Origin: Orthonyx spaldingii
Taxonomy: Eukaryota > Chordata > Aves > Passeriformes > Orthonychidae
Assembly: GCA_013397795.1 (NCBI GenBank)
Contig: VZTJ01003241.1
Location: 921,376 to 985,375, forward strand
Reading direction: 5' to 3'
DNA length: 64,000 nt
The notes under the pieces were generated by a model. That model ran no database searches. It saw only the letters and a program-made list of their open reading frames with translations, and was not told where the DNA came from. Every line of letters starts with the position of its first letter. Positions within the stretch are counted from its first letter, which is position 1. The position numbers and the translations under genes are program-made. Shown piece by piece: positions 27,241 through 38,500 of this stretch.

Positions 27241-30200
27241 CTGTGACATACCAGTTTATTTCATCAGGGAATTGAAAGGCAGGTGGGGTGTTACAGTGCT
27301 GATTCTGCACCTCTCTGGTCTGGGGACTGCACCCTGCTGGGGAGTTCACTTGCAGAAAGAGGGGGATAAAATGAAGAAGTTCTGGAGATGATGAACAAGA
27401 TTGAGGAGAAGAAGGACATTACCTCATTCCCAGCCTGGTCATCTCTGAGGTTCACAACTCTCCTCCAAATCAGCCCAAGTGCAGAGTCCCATTGATGCCA
27501 TGACAATGTTTTCAATTACAAAACTACCTCTCCCTGCTCCTTGTTTCACCCACTTCCCCGTTTCCTGAAGAGCATAGCTCTGCAGCCTTGAGTATGAGCC
27601 ACAGGAGGATCTAAGTATGCCTGGTTGTTCACAGAACTTGTCATATTCAGCTGGAACTGACCTGGGCACAATGGTGAGGGATACTACACACTAGGTAGCC
27701 CTTTCCAAGCCGGTATTCCTGGAACAGATCCTTCTGGCTCTCTTTTCCTGGTTTATCATCAGCCACTTTCCTGCTCTTAGGTCAAGATAAAAAGCAACTA
27801 AGGATGGAGCAGATAGGATAAGATTAAGGCAAAAAGATAAGTGAGGGCTGCGCTGCTGGAGCTTTGGAAACCAAGATGGAGAAATACAAGATTGTCACAA
27901 AAGATTAAAGAATTCACAGAAAGGGAGGGAAGGGTTTGTGTATGCAGTAATGTCAACAGAGAGAAAGCCTGGCAAATAAAGTGTTATCTCCCAGAAAGCT
28001 TGGTTTACCTTGGCCTGAGTCACCACTGCTGTGGAGGCAAACATTAAGCTTTCATCACAGCTGCCATAATCTTCCCCTGACACCCAATAATGAAAGCAAC
28101 AGAAACAGGATGAGGCATGGCAGCTGTCTGGCTGAGATGAAATTGCATTTGAAAAGGAAAACAAAAAGACAAAGTCCTGCTGAAGGTGGAAACAAGAGGT
28201 GACAGGACAGGGCCTTTTTGAGAAGGTAATTGGCTGGAATGGACTGTGATTCTTCCTCCTGTGGATAATATGAGTGTCAGTGCAGGGGTGATATGCCACC
28301 CACTGTCAGCAGAAGCCCTGTTTTGGTGGTTTTCTTTACTGGCAAACAGGTGAAACAGTTCCTGCCCCAAGAACTTACCTGTTTCTGTCAAGAAAATGCA
28401 TGGCAAGTGTTGAAATAAGAGGAGAGTTAATTAGAGGCTGAAAGTTCTGGGGAAAATATCACTTGGTGGCAGAGGCTGACCATGTTCAGGAGTTCACTGC
28501 ATGTCATTTCTGGGAAACTCTGCTCCAAAGTTACCTTAAACTGGAGGTTCACAACCCCCTGTGTTAATCTCACAAAATGGTGGTACAGCAACTGATCCCC
28601 TCTTCCCCATCCAGCGACACGAACACAATTCCCTTGTTACATCTGCCTGTGTTCTTCCAACAGTCCTTCTGGCCCTTGGGCTGAGGACCTTCCTCTTGAT
28701 CAGTTTTCTTACAAGCCCACTGACCCAATGCACCTCTGTCTCATCTAATCCCAAGAGAGTCCAGCTTTCAACAATTTTCAGATCAAGGAATTTCATCCAA
28801 TGCTGGTCCAGCCAGGTCTCTACAAGAGAAAATGGGAATGAGAGCAGCACATCATAAGTGCCCACATTCCATGGTAGTTTCATTTCACCAGCACCACAAA
28901 CTAGGGGTTTCATGAACCAGGCAACAATCTGGACTAACAAGTCTTGTGTGCAACTCACAGAAACTTTCCTTCTGAAGAGGATGGTTTTCAGATTTTGCAA
29001 AGCAGAAGAGGATCCATCTGAAACTGATATAGACATTTCTGTGTTGAGAAGAGAGAACCGCACAAAGAGAGAATTTCACACCAACTTTCACTCTTACACA
29101 CACACGCAGAAGATTTGGATTATGAAATAATAGCTTCTAAATGGACACCTCAAGCTGAATACAGTCCTTTCTGAAGGATTTCCCACAGAATTCTGGCCTT
29201 TAAATTGAAAATTTCACCTCTGTCTACAAGAATGATTCTTGTGGGAGGGGTGTTTTTGTTAAGGGATGCACATAGCTGCATGTAGGAATTCCAATCCTAA
29301 TTTATCTGAGGCAGATAGAATTTGTTTCGATGACAGCATTAAGCATCCTGCAGCTTGATATTAACTGATAGACTCTTGCTTACTCTTGGCACTTCCTCTT
29401 GTAAATGAATCACTGTTACTTCCACTTCCATGCCCACCCCTCCACTTGGTTCCTTCTTAATTTTACAGCTTCCTGAGCTTGACACTGGGAAATCGATAAG
29501 TAATTTAGAGCCCAGTAAATACAGATGAAAACAAGTTATCTTGTACTTTTATAAATATTTGGAAACCAAAACTATCCAAGAAAACAGCTGCTCAGTTGAC
29601 TCAGCAACCCATCCATCAGCATCACACAGTTAATTGCATAAGATCATAAACATTTATAATTAGAAGGCAAACAAACAAGAATTTTATAAACAGCCCTCTT
29701 GAATCAGGCTGCGCATTAAATATTTGTGATAAGGTAATTAAGAATAGATTTACAATCCTGGCTTGGTGTTTAATACTTTGTAGAATGGATTTGATTCTAT
29801 GGAGAATGTTCTATAGCCAAAGAGAAAACATTTGATTTCGGCTCTTTTATCCCAGGCTTAAAGTGGTCTCTGAGAAACACTGGCTCTGTCATTGATCAGA
29901 GTGGAATTTCATTCATTACAGATCAGACAGCTCATTTAAATATATGTCTAATGTCCCTTGTCATGGGCTGATCCACTTCAGGCCTGCTTCAAAGCTCTGT
30001 CTCCTTGGCTAGATCTGCATACAGGCTTTCCCTAAATCCTGCTTTTTATAGTTGATGCTTTGATCAGACCACGTCAGAATCTCAACCATGTTTCAAAGCA
30101 GGGAGGAAACCCCACATTTGCTATTATGACATCATGGGGGTTGGTCATGAAAAGCCAGCAGCACTGCAGGGGTACAGCTGTGCAATCTCAGTGGCCTGTG

Positions 30201-32116
30201 GGAACCAGAGGGTAGAGCTCTCTTATACTGTAGTACCCTACACCATTCCCTGTCCCAAAATAGTCAGATCTGCATACAAGCTATCCAGTGGAATTACTTC
30301 CACAGCCAGTGAGCAGATTCAGCACCCCATTTCAATGAATGTGAGAGTCCCCCTGAAGCTAATCTGTGATCAAGTCAGCAGGGCTCCTAGTTATGCTTGA
30401 AACCAGGGAGGCTGGAAACTCAGTCTGTACTGAAGCAGTGGTTTAAACTCTCTAACATCAGCTGCTGACTCTGAGAAACCAAGTGGCTGCATCCCATCAG
30501 TGAGTAATGGGGAGATCAGCCCTAAGGGTAAGATGACCTTCAGATATTTGGGATTTCATGTAGCACAGGTTTACTCCAGTAATTATCTGCCATCAGAAAC
30601 TAGAACTATCTGGAAAAGGTAAGTGGTGGGTAAAGCTGTAGCACTTGATTAGTCAGGAATAGCTGTAAACCACTTCATTCTGTGGTGCCCATCATCCCTC
30701 TACACGCTCTTGGTCAAGTCAGCCCCTTTGTTTAGGCATGGTTTTGATTCTTGTGAGTCTTTTGTTCTTGTATTTTTATGCTAGCAACAGGAAGGCAAGA
30801 GAGCTACTCTTCCTAAAAATGTTTTTGGTAATGTTGATCCAGACCCAGAATGGTGAAACCATCATCATTAAGGACAATGCAGCCATCCATGTGCTAACTC
30901 ACCCAGTCCTGCCTGCTGGTCTGGCTTCAGTTACACAGGACACAAAGGCACTTTCCTAAGAGACAGATGGCTGCAAAGCAAGGACACTCAGACTCCCCTC
31001 ATTCCACATAAATCCCATTCTCTAGCAAAGCTTGCGGGATACATTACAGTGTGCCAGCTAAGCCAGTCTGCAGGAGATGTTGCAGCTTCCTCCAGCCTCA
31101 GCGGAGAAGAAGACCTGTGTTGCAGCCACTGCTAGACCTAGTGCTTCCAAAGGGTCTAACCAGAGTCTGGAAGCTTCAATAATAATAGCAGAGCTTAATA
31201 CTCAAGTACTGTCATCACCCAAGCAACCAAAATTATTTAATTCCTTAGTCCTCTTACAAGGATGGGGAGGATGATGGAGACAGCTGGGAGACAAGATAAC
31301 TGCTGGGTTACCGAAGGGTCTGAGCTGCTCCTTCTCTTGAGAACACAGTTACCATTAGCAGTGTGGTGTCCTGCAGCCCAGAGTCATCCCCAGTCATCAG
31401 CTCCGCGTGTGCAGGTGGGCAGCAGGACAGAGGCACTGCCTGCACACACTGGGAGCTCCTCTGCCCTTCCTGTCAAGTGTGCTGAGCTGCCCCGTGAAAG
31501 GAGGCAGTGACATTGGATGAGGTACCTGCTCTGCAGATAAGCAGAACTTTGCCTTGGATAACAAACCACTTACGCGTATAGAGAGACCTTTTTTTCTGCT
31601 CAGTTGCTGCCTCTGGCCTCCACATGTGTGTCTGCTGTGCTGCTGTGTGTGTGGGGAGAGACAGGGGCTGTGCACACACACGGCGCTGGTGCAGCAGCCG
31701 TCACTGACACGTCAGTCCCAGTTACACCCCCTCCAAACACACGCCTGAGCTCGGTGAATCATGCCTATGCAGCATGCAAAATTAACCCAGCGAGAGATAA
31801 ACCTTGGGCATTTGTTGGTAAACAGATACTCTTTTGCTGTAAGAGCATAACTCGCTGTGCTCCATTTACGATCCGTTAATCGATGGCTGAGATAAAACTG
31901 TAATCCTTTTAATTCAGGGGAAAAAGGGATCCAGCAGAGGACGAGCACCAGTGCTCTTCCTGTCGGTAATTAAAACACAGGATTTATCATTGAAAAAGCA
32001 CTCGCTGGAGAGCTGAGCTTAACCAGCCAGCTGTGGGAAGATGCTGGGATAGGTTTATGGTTCTTTCTAAAGTTTTGTTTCTGTTTTATGTTTATTTCTT
32101 TCCCCCTTCCCTCCAG

Positions 32117-32478
32117 GTCTAATAATACACGAAGGGCCCTCGGTTTACCGGATTTTTAAACGGTGGCAGGCGGTCAATCAGCAGTGGAAAGTGCTGAACT
32201 ATGACAAAACAAAGGACATGGAGGAGCAAAAAACAGGGACCAGGACAAATCAGCGCCCCTCCTCCCAAACCACCCACTCGTCCTCCACTGGTGGTACAGC
32301 CACTAACTCCGCTCCAGCCGACAGCGGGGCACGGGCTGCCGGCCATGCCACAGGCACCCTCTCTGACCACCACTGTGCTTATACCATCCTGCATATACTC
32401 AGCCACCTGAGGCCTCACGAACAGAGGAGTCAGTCTAGTAGTAACAGAGAGCTCGTCATGAGGGTCACGACGGTCTGA
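32117..32478 (+). CDS. MARCHF4: MARCHF4 exon 4: rest of second membrane segment, cytosolic tail and stop
   Basis: The exon begins with two bases completing the split glycine codon and encodes 119 further residues, then TGA at 32476-32478. It opens with LIIHEGPSVYRIFKRW, the end of the second helix and the membrane-proximal motif shared by MARCHF4, 9 and 11. This is followed by QAVNQQWKVLNYDKTKD, a Ser/Thr/Gly-rich linker, the conserved HCAYTILHILSHLRPHEQR block and the ending RELVMRVTTV. The last residues fit a class I PDZ ligand (T-x-V). The VMRVTTV terminus and the linker point to MARCHF4 rather than MARCHF9 or MARCHF11. Exons 2-4 give 236 residues; human MARCHF4 is about 410, so about 170 residues should be encoded upstream. 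Confidence 0.95.
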
Positions 32479-32545
32479 GCCGAGGAATTCAGGAGGCCTT
32501 AACACGAAGCGGAGGAGACAAAGAACTCATAAAGCAGAGGAGCAT

Positions 32546-32614
32546 GGTGTGCCTTTTTCTTTCTCTTTCCTTTTCTTTTTTCTTTTTATTTTTCTTCTCT
32601 CCTTTTCTTTTTTC
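32546..32614 (+). repeat. Pyrimidine (CT) tract in MARCHF4 3' UTR
   Basis: About 70 bases are almost purely C/T, mostly T, and end in cag. They start about 70 bases after the stop codon. The A-rich tract at 32724-32761 is largely complementary, so the two could pair in the transcript. The tract also looks like a polypyrimidine/AG splice acceptor (cttttcttttttcag), which could be used for an alternative 3' exon. Confidence 0.85.
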
Positions 32615-32723
32615 AGTAACTGCACAAGATATAAGAGGCGGCACCTGGCCAGCTGAGGAAAAAAGCAGGTGGAGGGAGAGCTGCACACTCATGCTAAAGA
32701 GGTTAATGTTTTCCAGCCTGTTT

Positions 32724-32761
32724 AAAAAAAAAGAAAAAAAAAGAAAAAAAGAAAAAAAAAT
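32724..32761 (+). repeat. A-rich low-complexity tract
   Basis: A runs separated by single G residues lie here, on the + strand about 250 bases after the MARCHF4 stop. It is a simple low-complexity tract, or possibly the tail of a lost retroelement; no body is recognisable upstream. Confidence 0.85.
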
Positions 32762-32912
32762 AACAACACAAATCACAAAAAAACCAACAAAACAAGTGCA
32801 ATACAGACTACAAACTGAGTAGGCAGAGTTCTGGGGAAGCAGAGGAACAGACGGTTTAGCATGTCTTACAAATCCTATTACCTGGAATAGGTAACGCTCT
32901 GTGCACACCCCC

Positions 32913-32949
32913 CGTACACACACACACACGCGCACACAAACACACACAT
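32913..32949. repeat. Imperfect (CA)n microsatellite
   Basis: CA dinucleotides interrupted by a C run, CG and AAA lie in the probable 3' UTR of MARCHF4. Confidence 0.85.
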
Positions 32950-33806
32950 AGTGTGGCATTTATGAAAACATGGAAGGGAACAAAATATTTGGAGTGTTTT
33001 TATTTTCCAGACTCCGATTAACCAGGGCTATGAGTTGTTTTGTGTCATGAGTCACTGGAGCCTTGTTTGATTTACCGTGGGGTACCTGAAGTGAAATGGC
33101 TGGGGATTTTTCAGTATTGATTTACAAAACAGAGATTGAATCATCTCACTAAGAAAATCTTAACGAAATCCAGGCATACCCAAATTTCACCAAAAAGCCT
33201 GTTTTTTTCATAATGTTCCTGACAAGGGGTTTGTGAGGGTAGAACTGGGAGGGGGGAGGGCGCTCCATGACCTTTATTCGACGTATAGGCATTTTTGGCA
33301 AATTTTGTACAAACGTTCCGCAGGTGTTTCAAGCACAAGTACTGGTGTGATTCATGCCTTCATAACCCCAAATCCAGCATCCAAACCTTGCCACCCACAC
33401 ACATCATTTTCCATGCAGACATTCCAGGTTAATTTCCTTCCATTTTACTCTAATCACAAGAAGCTGACCCATCTTTGGTGGGTTTCTGCTCCCTTGCTGA
33501 TTCAGACACTCATGCATTAGAGATGTACTTTTTTTTTTTTTTGGTGTCTGTATCCCTGCTGCTCAATTTGCAATTGTCTCACTCAGTCTTGTAGGCTGAT
33601 CCTTTTCACATCCAGTCTGTTAGTTTATTACAGTCTATTCCATTCAATCATCCAAAAGAGAGTTAGTCTGAAGAGGGAGCACAGTTGTTGACTGACTGTG
33701 TAGCACTTCTAATAAGTCTCCTTCTCTGGGATATATCCTCGAAGGTATCGGTTGCTCTTCAGGAACATTCTCTTTCAATGCACAATGGCTGAATCATTTG
33801 TGGATA

Positions 33807-34544
33807 TTAAAGGGACACTGTCAAGTACTTTTTAAATAGTTTTTAGGGTTTGGGCTTTTTTTACTCTCCATTGTTTGTAATATTCTCTTACAAGCTTGAA
33901 AATAAAATTTCTTTCCCTACCGATTTTGTCCTTTTCCATTTGGGCACGTATGGTTCTCTCCACTCACCCCATTCCTTTCACCATGCCTGTCCTCCTCCCC
34001 ACCTTTCTTCTGCGACAGGAGGAAATTGATATTTCTGATTTCGTGCTGACTGTCCTCAGTCTGTAGAGGGTATGTCCCAGCTCTACGGGGTTATTTTGCA
34101 GCTGCCACAAAGGAAGCATAAGAGCAGGAACCCTAAAAATATGGAGATTAGCTAATTGAGGAGCAAAAGCTCAGCTATCCCAAAACAATGAACCCATAGT
34201 GAACAAGCCTGAACCCAGCTCCCCCCAAAATCAAGATAAGTGCTTCAGCCAAACTGCATCCATTTAAGCAGTGCCAAGCAACGTTGCATGATGGCTGAAT
34301 GCAGCTGCCCTCCATCATCATACCAGCACCTCTCGCAGCTTCTGTGGGGACAGGGCAAATGTGAGCTACCAGCTCCTTTGGCAGCCAGGCTGTCACAGGT
34401 CAGGTGTTTCTGGACCAGAGAAGGTATCAGACTTCATCCTCTGTGCTTGAACACGGCAGCCATTATGCAGCGTTGAAGATGGAGGTTAGGAGCTTAAGGC
34501 CAGGTCGTATTTTTCACCTCAATTACTTGACAGTGTCCCTTTAA
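33807..34544. mobile_element. TTAA-flanked DNA-transposon-like element with 17-bp perfect terminal inverted repeats
   Basis: The left end reads TTAA followed by agggacactgtcaagta (33811-33827). The right end reads tacttgacagtgtccct (34524-34540) followed by TTAA. The two 17-base arms are exact reverse complements and the TTAA is present on both sides like a target-site duplication. The 730-bp interior has no long open frame, as in a non-autonomous MITE. TTAA duplications are known for piggyBac and Kolobok, and the TTAAAGG start recalls T2/Kolobok-type MITEs described from Xenopus. I make that family assignment from memory of the ends only. An alternative is a chance or selected inverted repeat that forms a long-range stem in the MARCHF4 3' UTR. 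Confidence 0.6.
33901..33906 (+). terminator. MARCHF4: Poly(A) signal AATAAA, proximal
   Basis: A canonical AATAAA lies 1.4 kb after the MARCHF4 stop, followed by T-rich sequence (atttctttccctaccgattttgtccttttcc). It lies inside the TTAA-flanked element, so if used, that insertion supplies the 3' end of the short transcript form. Confidence 0.4.
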
Positions 34545-35107
34545 ATATCAGAATGCAACAGAACAGGTACTTCTCTGGCAGAGAATGTGAGAGGTGGAAC
34601 ACCATGCAAGAAAGCCAACTTACTGAGGACCAATGTGAAACAGCATGGTTTCTGAGGTCACTGTACCTTTATCTGACCAGATTTACTATCCACCAAAGAG
34701 TGCTTTTGGCAGAGGGGAGAAAAGGGATATTGGTGGGCAGAAGGAGAGAGAAGGGGCAGTTCCAATCATATTTGAAAGTAGCTACCCCCAGAAGGAAGGT
34801 GTTGCAATGAATGATCTTTGGAAGAACTGCTTCAGTAGAGAGAAACCTGGCCAAAGCAAGCGAACACAGCAGCCTCTCACCCCTATGCCTGTTCTGGAAG
34901 CTGTCCTCATTCCAAGAGATGAGTCATTATAGTGTTTTTGGGAAGGGGGAAGCATACACAGATGAAGGGACAGCTGTCACCCATGATGTCGTTTCCCTCC
35001 CTGCCCTCCACTCATTTAATATGGAGAAGTCAAATTCCTTTAATTTGGCTAACAGATAAAATTTTATGAGGTCAGAAGCACAACTTGCTGTGAAAGAGTG
35101 GTGTACT

Positions 35108-35275
35108 CTGAGCACACAGGACTCTGCATACTCTCACTCCAGCTCTGCCACTGACTCTGTAGCCTTGGGCTGTTTGGCTCAGTCCCCCCTCCACACAAAG
35201 GGGGAATAACAATACGTACCTACCTCACAGGGGTGTTGTGAGAATCCACGTTGGTAAAGCCTGTTGAAGTGCTAA
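35108..35275 (+). mobile_element. MIR-like (CORE-SINE) fragment in MARCHF4 3' UTR
   Basis: The segment follows the MIR consensus in order. It has 'gagcacacaggactctg', 'cagctctgccactgac', 'tgtagccttgggc', 'gggggaataacaatacgtac', 'ctacctcacaggggtgttgtgag' and 'gttggtaaagc...gtgctaag'. It is in + orientation. MIRs are ancient amniote SINEs and are scarce in bird genomes, so a copy this readable is notable. Match to the consensus was made by eye. Confidence 0.75.
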
Positions 35276-35570
35276 GTCTACCACCGGTAGTCACGAGGTG
35301 TGTGGTGGGGGTGAGCAGCGCTGCCCTTTTGCTGGTTACAGTCTGAATCACAGCGGGAGTCCCATCGGCCTTCTCCTGCTTGGAGACCCTCCTTGACCTG
35401 AAGCGGAGGCTGTCGTCCGAGTGCCCTCTCCTCCATTGCATGACATTTTAAGCAGCTGTGAGGTGCAGGGTAGTGACAGACATGAAGTCCTACTTGACCA
35501 GGGATTTGCTACAACGTTTTCTATATCTGTGGGGTTTGTTGGTTTGTTTTTTCCATATATTGTGCTTAGA

Positions 35571-35576
35571 AATAAA
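35571..35576 (+). terminator. MARCHF4: Poly(A) signal AATAAA, distal
   Basis: A canonical AATAAA lies 3.1 kb after the MARCHF4 stop, with a GT-rich stretch about 20-45 bases downstream. It is the better of the two candidates for the end of the long MARCHF4 transcript. Confidence 0.5.
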
Positions 35577-35595
35577 CTTTCCACTTAGGGCTGGC

Positions 35596-38500
35596 GGTTT
35601 GGGGTCTATTCTGTTGCATGGCAATGTATACAAGTCTTATTGTCTGTCTTACTGTGCAAATGATCCCGCAGCCCAGTTTCAGAGATGGGCATGGTCTGAG
35701 CCTTTTCACAGCGGCATAAGACTCAAAAGCCTGTCTAGACTGTTTAATATTTAAACAACACTATGAACTTGTCAATTGTATGTGTTCTGTGCAATACGAA
35801 GCATGTCATTAGCTGGCTTGATGGGCAGAGGGGCTAAAGGAAGGTCAAAACTTGTTCAAAGAGCTTCATACATGTGCCAGCATGGAGCCGAAGGGCTGCC
35901 ACCAGCAAAGCAAACTCGGGGAAGCCATTGGAAACTGTTTTCAGAACAGTTTACTCCAGAACAAGGTACTTCTGAGTTTACGAACTTCTAGGCTGCCAGC
36001 CTGAGAGAACAAGTGCAAATTTAATGTGGGGTTGGGGTTTTGAATTCCCTTTTTCTTTCCTCCCCAAAGTTTTGATGGCAGAAATACTGATGAGGATCTC
36101 TTCCTTCCATAGCACAGTTCTCTCATCTCCCACAGTCTCCTTGTACCATCCCCTTTGTGCTACTATGCAGGACTTTCAAAGGTGCAAATGGAGACAGTAC
36201 GTTCCCAAAACGTGAAAAATAAGTTGTGTATTGGGTGATTTTAGCAGATAGAAGAGATGGGGCAGAGCTATGCTACAGAGGCATCTCTTCTTCCCCATGT
36301 CTTTCTTCTAGTCTTGTCTGCTGGGTCCCTGAAGACGTTCCCTGTACTTTCTTACAAATCTGTCAGATCACCTTCCACTGACAAACAAAGCTTGCAGAGT
36401 TTGGCAGCTGTTTCTCCCAGTGGAGAAAATTCTGGGATCACTGTGGAGACCCCTCAGTTCTTGAGCTTTGTGTCCTCCAACATTGTTTGGGGGTGGTCAG
36501 TGTGGAGGACTGTGTTCAACCATCATCAGAAATCATGTATGTACAGTCCTGCTCAATCTTGAGATTTCTGCCAGTCCCCTGATTTTCTGTCAGCTTTGAC
36601 AGGTCTTTCTGGTTATGCTCTTCAGAGGTGTTTTGCTCTGTGTCAGTTGCCAATGCTGTTCTTGCCTACTGAAACATCAGTGCTGGCCTCCAGCTTCCAC
36701 AGCTCTTCCATTCTTGCCATCCTGTCTCTTGGTAAATACTGCCAAGTTCAAACCCTCTTCCTTTGTGCCTGCAAGGGGTCAAGCACATGCAGTAATCCAA
36801 GGGTCATCAGAGAACACAGGGACCATTAAAAGTCTGTATCAATAAGTCAAACTCTATAACCATCAGTCTTTGATATATATTTACCTTGCTAATCTCAGTT
36901 CCTGCTGTTAATTGGTTGCTACAAACAAACCACTAATGCTGGAAAAACCTGTATACCCAACTAACACTTGATTTCCAATTTAAAATGTAAGAAACTATGG
37001 GCTGTTTTTCCACCAAATCGGGTATATTCTCTGTTGTGGGTTCCCAAGCAAGGTGGTGAAGATGTCCTTGTTTTACCTTACTATGATGGGATGGGCAACC
37101 CAAGGAAAGAGGAAGTCAGCAGCTTAGATTTGAGTCAAGAGAAGTGTTGGCTGTCCTGTTTTCACTCATGGAGACAGGAAAATACTACTCATGCCTGCCA
37201 GGTCCCTGGCCCTTCTCAAAGCCCATGATCTGGCACCAGTAGAACACTAGAGCCGGTGGCTGTAGCTGGAGGACAGTTCTAAGGACTTTCCAGTTCTGAA
37301 GACCATCCTCTGTCCACATGTAGTGGTCAGTCATTCAAACACCCTCTCTTTGTTTTTCCTGAGAGAAAAAGATTATTTTGACTAAGCAAAGCACTACTGC
37401 TCTTCAGTGCAGGATGAGGCTACACCATTAGCACTTCCAACCTGTGGTTCATCCACCAGGATTCCTGCCCATCTCCTCGTGAGAACACATGGTCAGAAGA
37501 CCTATTCCTTCCTCTTACTCTTTTATGTTGGTCAAGCACTTGGAGGAGAACAGTCAGCAGTGCAATTGCCTTAGTGACTACTGGCTGAGTATCCTGACCT
37601 CCCCTCCACCATCACCTCCCCTGTGACTGCTTCTTCTCATTCCTGAGGCAACAGATCATCCCCTCTGCCATCCCTAGACTCCAGTCCTGAAGATCTCCTG
37701 AGCAGACACAGAACTCCTCAAAGACTAGTTTTTAAGTCTTCTACATCCTTCATGTTTCCAGACAGGCAAATTCATTCCATTGATAAACAATGATATTGGA
37801 ATACTGGGAGGACAAGCAAGTGGAGAGGCCTATTGCTTTGACCTTCACCATTTCTTACACGTTGTAGGAAATATGGTGAAATCACTAATTGGTTTCTTCC
37901 ATTTGGCAGCAATGGACCAGTGGCTCTAGGAATATTTCCCTCAATACTGCAAGTCTGACATGCAGCAGTTACTGCAGGCAGTCTTTGATCTCACATCTAT
38001 CATGCTGGATACAAGGAGAGCAGAATCTGACAGTTCTGTGCTGTTTACACAAACATCAAAAACTATCTTAGTTCATTATTCAAATTACCTCCAGGTCAGT
38101 GGGTGAATTTGTCCTTTGATGAAAGAATGATGGTTTCTCTTCCAGAAGTGGAACTGCAAGATAAAATATATGTAAACATATACATATATATTTATAAATG
38201 TTATCTTGAAAACATAAAGAAGAGAAAAAAAACTAAATAAACCTGAAAGAATACTTAGTTTTTGAATAAGTCTTGACAGGAGCCAGGGAGTTGCTGTGTG
38301 GAAAATGCGACATAGGGTTTGACTTCAGGCAAAGAGAAGACAGAAGAGAGAAATGCTTTTATGCCACTTTTGGCCTATCTTTGGTTCATACTCATTATTG
38401 TATAGCATTTAATTAAGACAGAAGTAGGTGGAAAAGAGACACTCAGCTCCAGCAGCAGGAAACAGACTAAAGACCCCTCAAACTTATCTGAGCCATACTC

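Larger units (their letters stand above)
14055..32116 (+). other. MARCHF4: MARCHF4 intron 3
   Basis: This 18-kb intron runs from gtgggt to the strong acceptor ccccttccctccag. It carries a CR1 3' end (16524-16912) and an ancient L3/CR1 LINE fragment (about 26200-27240). Two stretches resemble conserved noncoding DNA in composition (29600-29960 and 31735-31985), but conservation cannot be judged from one sequence. The rest shows no gene, RNA gene or repeat that I can support. Confidence 0.85.
32479..35595 (+). other. MARCHF4: Probable MARCHF4 3' UTR
   Basis: The sequence after the stop contains a long pyrimidine tract, an A-rich tract, a CA-rich repeat, a TTAA-flanked inverted-repeat element and a MIR-like SINE. 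AATAAA motifs occur at 33901-33906 and 35571-35576. The second is followed by GT-rich sequence (ggcggtttggggtctattctgttg), as expected at a cleavage site. No coding frame of note is present on +. The extent is inferred only from poly(A) signals, so the real end could be at either one. Confidence 0.55.

Noticed and set aside
28536..29063. 175-codon open frame on the - strand (reading LDLKIVESWTLLGLDE)
   Set aside because: It is somewhat protein-like, but I recognise no family and see no transposon ends. It could be a remnant of an old element; support is too weak for a feature.
32544..32822. FLFLSFF and KKEKKRK proteins after the MARCHF4 stop
   Set aside because: They are translations of the pyrimidine and A-rich tracts.
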